DNA from: Candidatus Solibacter sp.
GTDB lineage: Bacteria > Acidobacteriota > Terriglobia > Bryobacterales > Bryobacteraceae
Assembly: GCA_026394025.1 (NCBI GenBank)
Contig: JAPKZC010000082.1
Location: 1 to 5,139, forward strand
Direction of reading: 5' to 3'
DNA length: 5,139 nt
Shown here: in pieces, positions 1-3,958 of the stretch
Layout: every line of letters starts with the position of its first letter
How positions within the stretch are numbered: position 1 is the stretch's first letter
Program-made: the position numbers and the translations under genes
The notes under the pieces: generated by a model
The model's database searches: none
Told to the model about the DNA's origin: nothing
The model's input: the letters and a program-made list of their open reading frames with translations, nothing else

Positions 1-1
1 G

Positions 2-790
2 CCCGCCCCGCAATTGCTCGACGGCCTCTGGCAGGTGCACAATCACGTCGATGCCGGGCACACCGCGTACCTGCTGGGACGCCACAGCTTCCACGGCTGG
101 TGGTACTTCTTCCCCGTCGCCCTCGGCGTCAAGACACCGCTCGCCATCCTTCTGCTCGCCGCTCTCGGCGTCTTTGCGCTGCGCCGCCCCCTATGGATGC
201 CGGCCGTCCTCACTGCGGTGATCCTGCTGATCAATCTCCCCACCAGCCTCAATATCGGCGTGCGCTACATGCTGCCGCTCTACCCGCTGCTCGCGCTCAC
301 CGCCGGCATCGGTACCGTCTGGCTGTGGCGGAAGCGCCGCGCCGCCGCCATCGTACTCCTCCTGTGGACCGCCGTCTCCTCCGCCGCCGCTCACCCCGAT
401 TACCTCGCCTATTTCAACGAGCTCGCCGGCTCCACTCCAGAGCGCATCCTGGTGGATTCCGATCTCGATTGGGGGCAAGACATGGCCCGCCTTGCCGCCG
501 AGTTGCGGCACCGCCGCGTCCCGTACTTCCACATGTCCTGCCTCTACACCGGCGACGATACCCGTCTCGGTCTGCCCGCCTGGGATGGTCTCGAACCCTA
601 CCAGCCCGTCACCGGATGGGTCGCCGTCAGCCAGACCATGCTGAAAAACTACGGCTGGATGGTGGCCCAGCAGCGGGGACGCCAGGACCTTGCCTTCGCC
701 TGGCTGGACCAATACCAGCCGGTAGGCCGCGTGGGCAAATCGATTCTGCTGTACTACATCCCGGAGCCGCCGAAGCCTGAACCGCGGTGA
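2..790 (+). CDS. GT39/PMT-like membrane glycosyltransferase, 3' part only
   Basis: The reading frame is open from the left edge, so the start codon lies outside the window; the TTG at 14 is probably internal. The fragment encodes about 262 residues. Counting from the codon at 14, there are hydrophobic membrane segments at roughly 29-56, 62-76, 86-105 and 110-126. The motif RYMLPLYP (84-91) resembles the conserved RY-LP-YP of GT-C enzymes of the PMT/ArnT type. A soluble tail follows with HPDYLAYFNELAG (127-139) and DSDLDWGQDM (about 148-157), a signature I recall from acidobacterial and planctomycete GT39-annotated proteins. Such enzymes transfer a sugar from a polyprenyl-phosphate donor at the outer face of the inner membrane; the acceptor cannot be told from this part. 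The catalytic acidic residues near the N-terminus are not in view. The gene stops with TGA at 788-790, and vapB follows on the same strand after 116 bp. The broad family is fairly sure and the exact substrate unknown. Confidence 0.8.
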   Translation, partial: PAPQLLDGLWQVHNHVDAGHTAYLLGRHSFHGWWYFFPVALGVKTPLAILLLAALGVFALRRPLWMPAVLTAVILLINLPTSLNIGVRYMLPLYPLLALTAGIGTVWLWRKRRAAAIVLLLWTAVSSAAAHPDYLAYFNELAGSTPERILVDSDLDWGQDMARLAAELRHRRVPYFHMSCLYTGDDTRLGLPAWDGLEPYQPVTGWVAVSQTMLKNYGWMVAQQRGRQDLAFAWLDQYQPVGRVGKSILLYYIPEPPKPEPR

Positions 791-809
791 AGAGCGGGGC
801 GGCGGTGGA

Positions 810-826
810 ACCGCGAGGTCCGCGGT
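810..826 (+). other. GC-rich hairpin after the glycosyltransferase gene
   Basis: ACCGCG (810-815) and CGCGGT (821-826) are perfect 6-bp arms around a 5-nt loop, 20 nt after the glycosyltransferase stop. No T-run follows, so it does not look like a classic intrinsic terminator. It overlaps the second copy of an 11-bp direct repeat, CCGCGGTGAAG, at 782-792 and 820-830; the first copy contains the stop codon. It may be a transcript-end structure or simply GC-rich low-complexity sequence. Confidence 0.3.
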
Positions 827-866
827 GAAGCGCCGGAATGCGACCTCCCAATTCGGCAGATAGTGC

Positions 867-883
867 CATATCCGCCCGATATG
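867..883 (+). promoter_or_regulatory. Candidate operator of the vapBC pair (inverted repeat)
   Basis: CATATC (867-872) and GATATG (878-883) form a perfect 6-bp inverted repeat with a 5-nt spacer. It extends imperfectly to 8-bp arms (865-885, 7 of 8 pairs). It ends 23 bp before the antitoxin ATG and is AT-rich against a GC-rich background. AbrB-fold antitoxins usually bind such palindromes in their own promoter, so autoregulation is a reasonable inference. A weak sigma70-like pair, GTGCCA (863-868) and CATGAT (885-890) with 16-nt spacing, would enclose the palindrome, but each hexamer matches consensus at only 4 of 6 positions. Confidence 0.4.
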
Positions 884-906
884 TCATGATGCGCTAGGAT
901 GGGAGT

Positions 907-1182
907 ATGGCACGGAACCTGGCGGTACGCTACATGGGCAAGGTCGACAAAGCGGGCAGGGTGGTGATCCCGGCGGAGATACGCGCGAAGGCCCACCTGC
1001 AACCCGGCGCCACGGTGACCATTACGGTGGGCGCGTCGGGCCGTGTCGTGTTGGAACCGACGTTGGCTATCGTACGCGAAGCGCAAGAGTATTTCCTGAG
1101 TCTCGGGCCGGCGGATGAGCTGTGGTCCGATGAGTTGCTGGCCGAGCGCCGCTTGGAGGCCCGGCGTGAGATCGAAGATTGA
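907..1182 (+). CDS. vapB: AbrB/SpoVT-fold antitoxin (VapB/MazE type)
   Basis: This is a 91-residue protein. Residues about 10-55 (YMGKVDKAGRVVIPAEIR onward) match the swapped-hairpin AbrB/SpoVT DNA-binding fold: the GKVDKAGRVVIP stretch, then a conserved PAEIR helix and a hydrophobic strand ending RVVLEP. The C-terminal part, about 56-91, is charged and helical with ELWSDELLAERRLEARREIED, typical of the region that wraps and blocks a PIN toxin. The expected role is to neutralise the downstream toxin and repress the operon. The ATG at 907 is chosen because AGGA (896-899) lies 7 nt upstream. An internal ATG at 934 would still keep the domain core, but has a poorer ribosome site. The 3' end overlaps the toxin gene by 17 bp, which supports translational coupling. 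The gene symbol is by family; orthology to a named system is not shown. Confidence 0.85.
   Translation: MARNLAVRYMGKVDKAGRVVIPAEIRAKAHLQPGATVTITVGASGRVVLEPTLAIVREAQEYFLSLGPADELWSDELLAERRLEARREIED
1155..1159 (+). promoter_or_regulatory. Ribosome binding site that sets the PIN toxin start
   Basis: GGAGG lies inside the 3' end of the antitoxin gene, 6 nt before the GTG at 1166. It is the strongest Shine-Dalgarno match in the area. It favours GTG 1166 over the in-frame ATG at 1115, which would add 17 residues (MSCGPMSCWPSAAWRPG) unlike any PIN N-terminus and would overlap the antitoxin gene by 68 bp. Confidence 0.7.
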
Positions 1183-1582
1183 GCGGCCACTCCACGTCCT
1201 CGACACCTCGGCCTTGATCGCGCTGTTCCATCGCGAACCCGGTTGGGATGTGGTGCAGGCGGTGTTGGGCCACTCCGCCGTCTGCGCCATCAATCTGACC
1301 GAAACTATCACCAAGCTGACGCGCAAGGGAGGTGATCCGCGACTGGTGGAGCGGTATCTGCGCGGGTTGCCGATGCCGATTCTGCCGTGGGACGAGCAAC
1401 TGGCGTGGGAGAGCCGGGATATGGCGCCGCTTGCCTGGACGCGCGGGATCTCGCTGGCCAACCGCGCCTGCCTCGCGACTGCGCGCCACCTCGACGCGGT
1501 GGCAATGACAAGCGATACGGAGTGGGCGAACCTTGATTTGGATGTGCGCGTGGTCTTATTTCGGAAGGGGAATCGCCAGTGA
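1166..1582 (+). CDS. vapC: PIN-domain toxin (VapC type), atypical active site
   Basis: From GTG 1166 the product is 138 residues, the normal length for a VapC. PIN domains are Mg2+-dependent RNases that cleave tRNA or rRNA when the antitoxin is lost. The first catalytic Asp is in HVLDTSALIALF (Asp13), the conserved Glu is in INLTETITKL (Glu46), and the last acidic position is in AMTSDTEWANL (Asp117). The third position departs from the family: GISLANRACLATA has Asn99 where VapC proteins normally read SLGDRACL with Asp. The codon is AAC, one transition from GAC. In studied PIN nucleases, loss of a metal-binding acid usually cripples activity, so the toxin may be weak or dead, although the frame is intact. 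It overlaps the antitoxin gene by 17 bp. A glpD tail copy begins 9 bp after its stop, on the other strand. The family call is secure; activity is uncertain. Confidence 0.85.
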   Translation: MRSKIERPLHVLDTSALIALFHREPGWDVVQAVLGHSAVCAINLTETITKLTRKGGDPRLVERYLRGLPMPILPWDEQLAWESRDMAPLAWTRGISLANRACLATARHLDAVAMTSDTEWANLDLDVRVVLFRKGNRQ

Positions 1583-1591
1583 GTTCCTGCA

Positions 1592-1731
1592 CTTACCCCA
1601 ACAAATAGCCCTTTGCCATCTCCCCAAACGCCGCCATTTGCCCGGCTTTCCACTCGTCATCGCGACCCAACTCCCTGGCCATCAGGTCCACCACGCGGGG
1701 CGCCATGCGGAGCGCAGCCTGGGCGTTCAGG
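1592..1731 (-). pseudogene. Orphan duplicate of the glpD 3' end
   Basis: This stretch aligns without gaps to 2308-2447, offset 716, with 5 mismatches in 140 bp. Read on the minus strand it encodes the last 45 residues of GlpD (equivalent to 476-520) plus the stop TAA at 1593-1595. Relative to the intact gene there are four silent changes (at 1614, 1665, 1676, 1677) and one Leu to Met (at 1637; residue 507). Upstream in this frame the homology to GlpD ends abruptly at 1731, where the frame continues as unrelated residues. There is no start codon, ribosome site or FAD domain, so it is a remnant rather than a gene. It sits between two convergent toxin-antitoxin pairs, 9 bp from the vapC stop. 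Confidence 0.9.
1592..1731. repeat. 140-bp direct repeat, copy A
   Basis: This is the left copy of a direct repeat whose right copy is the 3' end of the intact glpD. By eye, 135 of 140 positions are identical with no indels. Together the copies bracket 576 bp (1732-2307) that hold the ParE-like toxin-antitoxin pair and nothing else recognisable. The left boundary is slightly soft because 1589-1591 partly match; the right boundary is sharp. Confidence 0.92.
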
Positions 1732-1739
1732 TGTACCTG
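1728..1739. other. Short palindrome at the repeat/insert junction
   Basis: CAGGT (1728-1732) and ACCTG (1735-1739) are 5-bp inverted arms around GT, spanning the exact point where glpD homology ends. The left half belongs to the repeat and the right half to the unique DNA. A core site for recombination is one reading; with 5-bp arms, chance is also quite possible. Confidence 0.2.
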
Positions 1740-1780
1740 TATAGGGAAGGCAGGCGCAAATAACCAGGGCGGCGGCGAAG
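1732..1780. other. 49-bp spacer between the glpD tail copy and the ParE-like toxin
   Basis: This is unique DNA downstream of the toxin stop on the minus strand. I see no gene, no hairpin with a T-run and no inverted repeat long enough to be a transposon end. The orphan glpD frame stays open through it, but the encoded residues show no similarity to GlpD. Confidence 0.4.
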
Positions 1781-2050
1781 TTACTTCACGCGCCGTAGAA
1801 GTTTGTTATAGGCCTCGTGAGAACCGATCCAGAACCAGTGGAAGTCGTCGCCATTGCGATAGGCGATGGCGCGATAGGATCGGCCCACATCGACGGTCCA
1901 AACCTCGCCTTTTTGCTTCAGCGCGAGTGATGGGTGATAGGGCTCCAACTCGAATAGCGCGTACTTGGCATCGGCGAGCGCCTGGGTGTTTTCCGGCAGT
2001 CTGTGGTAGCACTTCCAGAACTCAGGCAAGGCGAAGGATCGAAAACTCAC
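1781..2050 (-). CDS. RelE/ParE-fold toxin-like protein
   Basis: This is an 89-residue basic protein of the small RelE/ParE superfamily. It has an N-terminal helical part (FWKCYHRLPENTQALADAKYALFELEP, 11-37), then a strand-rich core with WTVDVGRSYRAIAYRNGD (51-68), and a C-terminal strand FHWFWIGSHEAYNKLL (70-85). The VGRSYRA and WFWIGSHE-Y motifs match a ParE-like group I recall from cyanobacteria and acidobacteria. RelE-type members cut mRNA on the ribosome and ParE-type members poison gyrase; which applies cannot be read from the sequence. The start is GTG at 2050, whose GTGA overlaps the stop of the preceding antitoxin-like gene by 4 bp, a sign of coupled translation. The gene lies downstream of glpD on the same strand and is followed by the orphan glpD tail. 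The fold is confident and the toxic activity inferred. Confidence 0.8.
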   Translation of the reverse strand: MSFRSFALPEFWKCYHRLPENTQALADAKYALFELEPYHPSLALKQKGEVWTVDVGRSYRAIAYRNGDDFHWFWIGSHEAYNKLLRRVK

Positions 2051-2268
2051 CGCCGGTGCCGGTTTTCAGCCATCGGCGTGGACTCGCCCCGTCCGACTTG
2101 TGCCCGGACGCGATCGAGAAGCGCCATTCCTGCCCCGCCGGACGAGAAGTCCTGTTCGAGTTCGATGTCCCACTGGAGGCGTTCCCGTTCCGAGAGCCAA
2201 ACGGCGAGGCTGGCTTGCTGTTCCGCCGGAAGCGCCTCAATCGCATGCTGAATCTCGGAAATGTCCAT
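2047..2268 (-). CDS. Antitoxin-like partner of the ParE-fold protein
   Basis: This is a 73-residue acidic protein directly upstream of the ParE-like toxin, overlapping it by 4 bp. The N-terminal part, IQHAIEALPAEQQASLAVWLSERE (6-29), looks like two short helices linked by LPAEQ, as in many small addiction-module components. A second block, QWDIELEQDFSSGGAGMALLDRV (32-54), has a D-FS-GG-GM-LL pattern that I recall recurring in partners of this toxin group. No ribbon-helix-helix, AbrB or HTH motif is visible, so whether it binds DNA is unclear. The ATG at 2268 is supported by AGGA (2276-2279), 7 nt upstream. Only 40 bp separate it from the glpD stop on the same strand, and no convincing promoter is visible there, so read-through from glpD is plausible. 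The antitoxin role rests on gene order and size. Confidence 0.7.
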   Translation of the reverse strand: MDISEIQHAIEALPAEQQASLAVWLSERERLQWDIELEQDFSSGGAGMALLDRVRAQVGRGESTPMAENRHRR

Positions 2269-2307
2269 ATCCGTATCCTACCGCGTGGGATGCGACAGGT
2301 GCGCGCC

Positions 2308-2447
2308 CTTACCCCAACAAATAGCCCTTCGCCATCTCCCCAAACGCCGCCAGTTGCCCGGCTTTCCACTCGTCATCGCGCCCCAACTCCCGCGCCATCA
2401 GGTCCACCACGCGGGGCGCCATGCGGAGCGCAGCCTGGGCGTTCAGG
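2308..2447. repeat. 140-bp direct repeat, copy B (within glpD)
   Basis: This is the right copy of the repeat, made of codons 476-520 and the stop of the intact glpD. It carries the version of the tail that currently completes the gene. See copy A for the alignment and differences. Confidence 0.92.
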
Positions 2448-3871
2448 AACAACGCCCGCGTTCGCCGCGCCAGGACATCCTCCAGGGTGAGCGCCAGTTC
2501 GTGGCGCACCGCCCAGACGATTTCCGCGCCCGTGTAGGGCAGCGCGCCATCCAGCGGTTCGGCCCATTCCGGATTGCTCTGCTCCAGTTCCTGCACCAGC
2601 GGCGCGTCGGAGCCGTACACCCATAAGTGGCCGAACTTCTCCGACGCCGGGTGGAAGCCGTGAATATTCAAATGACCGGTGTCGCAAGGTTTTTCCGTCA
2701 ATCGCGCCAGCGTGGCCGCCTGGTTGACGCAATCTTCCGCCATATGGCGATAGGTGGTCCACTTGCCTCCGCAGATAGTGATCATGCCGGAATTCTCGAT
2801 GCGGATGGTGTGGTCGCGCGACAGTGCCGCGGTATTGCCGCCCTCGCCGGAGCGCACCAGCGGGCGAATTCCCGCGAACACGCTGAGCACGTCGGCGCGC
2901 TCCGGCTTGCGGGCGAGATAGAGCGACGCCGTCTGTAGGATGAACTCCACCTCCTGCTCCAGCGCCACCGGTTCCAGGGTGGCGTGCGGAATCGGCGTGT
3001 CCGTAGTGCCCACCACCGTATGGCCATGCCAAGGGATGGCGAACATCACCCGCCCGTCGCTGGTATGCGGCACCATGATGGCGTTGTCGCCGGCCAGGAA
3101 CGAGCCGTCGAACACCAGGTGGATGCCCTGGCTGGGGGCGATCATCGGCTCCGCCGCGGGGTCCGCGATGCGCCGCAGGTTGTCGGCGAACGGTCCGGTG
3201 GCGTTGATCACCACCTTACCGCGCGCTTCCAGTTTCGCCCCGGTTTCGCCGTCGCGGAAGCGCACCCCGTCCACGAAGCCCTCGCCATCTTTGGTCACCG
3301 CCGTGACTTCGGCGTAATTGAGCAGCGTGGCGCCCTGTTCGCAGGCGGTGGCCACCAGGTTGATGAGCAGGCGAGAGTCGTCAAACTGGCCGTCGAAGTA
3401 AATCACCCCGCCCTTCAGGCCTTCGGTCTTGATGGTGGGCAGCCGTTCCAGGGTTTCCTCGCGAGAGAGAATCCTGGAGGCGCCGAAGCCATACTTGCCG
3501 GCCAGCAGATTGTATAGCTTCAGCCCGATGCCATAGAACGGCGCTTCCCACCAATCGTAGTTGGGCACCACGAAGCCGAGATTGCGCACCAGGTGCGGAG
3601 CATTCTGGAGCAGCAGTCCGCGCTCTTTCAGCGCCTCCATGACCAGCGACAGATTGCCTTGCTCCAGATAGCGCACGCCGCCGTGCACCAGTTTCGTGCT
3701 GCGGCCGGAAGTGCCCTTACCGAAGTCGCTCTGCTCCAGCAGCAGCACGTCGTATCCACGGCTGGCGGCGTCGATTGCGATACCGGCGCCGGTAGCCCCG
3801 CCGCCCACTACGATCATGTCCCACTCGCCGGCGTGCGCGCGTAGGCGGCGGTACATCTCAGGCCTGTTCAT
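2309..3871 (-). CDS. glpD: FAD-dependent glycerol-3-phosphate dehydrogenase
   Basis: The product is 520 residues, normal for GlpD/GlpA-type enzymes (EC 1.1.5.3), which oxidise sn-glycerol 3-phosphate to dihydroxyacetone phosphate and pass electrons through FAD to quinone at the inner membrane. The N-terminal Rossmann motif VVGGGATGAG (G23, G25, G28) with Glu46 binds FAD, followed by the family signature GTSGRSTKLVHGGVRYL (53-69). Later landmarks are GTTDT (288-292), FAGIRPL (332-338), GGKWTTYRHMAED (368-380) and the C-terminal DAO_C-type domain from about 420 (YGSDAPLV, VRHELALTLEDVLARRTRALFLNA). ATG 3871 has only a weak purine-rich site (AGAGAAGA, 3882-3889, 10 nt away); ATG 3856, five codons in, has AGG 6 nt upstream and is a fair alternative. 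No glpF, glpK or glpR lies in the window. Its last 45 codons are duplicated at 1592-1731. It appears intact. Confidence 0.95.
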   Translation of the reverse strand: MNRPEMYRRLRAHAGEWDMIVVGGGATGAGIAIDAASRGYDVLLLEQSDFGKGTSGRSTKLVHGGVRYLEQGNLSLVMEALKERGLLLQNAPHLVRNLGFVVPNYDWWEAPFYGIGLKLYNLLAGKYGFGASRILSREETLERLPTIKTEGLKGGVIYFDGQFDDSRLLINLVATACEQGATLLNYAEVTAVTKDGEGFVDGVRFRDGETGAKLEARGKVVINATGPFADNLRRIADPAAEPMIAPSQGIHLVFDGSFLAGDNAIMVPHTSDGRVMFAIPWHGHTVVGTTDTPIPHATLEPVALEQEVEFILQTASLYLARKPERADVLSVFAGIRPLVRSGEGGNTAALSRDHTIRIENSGMITICGGKWTTYRHMAEDCVNQAATLARLTEKPCDTGHLNIHGFHPASEKFGHLWVYGSDAPLVQELEQSNPEWAEPLDGALPYTGAEIVWAVRHELALTLEDVLARRTRALFLNAQAALRMAPRVVDLMARELGRDDEWKAGQLAAFGEMAKGYLLG

Positions 3872-3884
3872 ATTCGTACGGTCT

Positions 3885-3920
3885 TCTCTGCGCTTGTCTC
3901 TGCGTCTCCGCGCCTCTGCG
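3885..3920 (-). repeat. 8-bp-periodic CGCAGAG repeat upstream of glpD
   Basis: On the minus strand, the units CGCAGAGG (3920-3913), CGCGGAGA (3912-3905) and CGCAGAGA (3904-3897) are consecutive. After CAAG, another CGCAGAGA follows (3892-3885). The array lies in the 87-bp gap between the receptor stop and the glpD start, and its last unit provides most of the purine-rich sequence serving as the weak glpD ribosome site. Similar CGCAGAG-rich intergenic strings are, as I recall, dispersed in many environmental genomes, with no agreed function. Confidence 0.7.
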
Positions 3921-3958
3921 TTGAACTGCCTTTCTCGCAGCGTCCAGACTTCATGCGC
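3921..3958. other. Remainder of the receptor-glpD gap
   Basis: These 38 bp follow the receptor stop codon on the minus strand. I see no stable hairpin with a T-run and no strong promoter hexamers. The promoter of glpD may lie here or under the CGCAGAG repeat, but the sequence does not show it clearly. Confidence 0.3.

Noticed and set aside
1115..1165. ATG 1115 as the start of the PIN toxin
   Set aside because: It would add a Trp/Cys-rich extension unlike VapC N-termini and overlap the antitoxin gene by 68 bp. GTG 1166 has GGAGG at ideal spacing.
754..1653. A 299-codon open frame on the minus strand across the vapBC pair
   Set aside because: It runs antisense to two well-supported genes with family motifs, has a low-complexity Arg/Ser/His-rich product and no ribosome site. 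It is typical GC-rich shadow coding.
2022..2369. A minus-strand frame whose product begins MESRA-GGVWGDG like that of the 754-1653 frame, suggesting a protein family
   Set aside because: The shared N-terminus is the 140-bp glpD repeat read in a wrong frame. It reflects the DNA duplication, not two related proteins.
1592..2447. An insertion sequence or composite transposon bounded by the direct repeats
   Set aside because: There is no transposase or integrase and no terminal inverted repeats, and the repeats are plainly glpD coding sequence.
1705..2490. A 261-codon plus-strand frame across the second gene pair and the glpD tail
   Set aside because: It is antisense to the ParE-like pair and glpD. 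The product is Arg/Pro/Ser-rich without any recognisable domain.
2373..3032. Long alternative frames inside glpD on both strands
   Set aside because: The glpD frame carries all the family motifs along its full length. The others are Gly/Arg/His-rich shadows.
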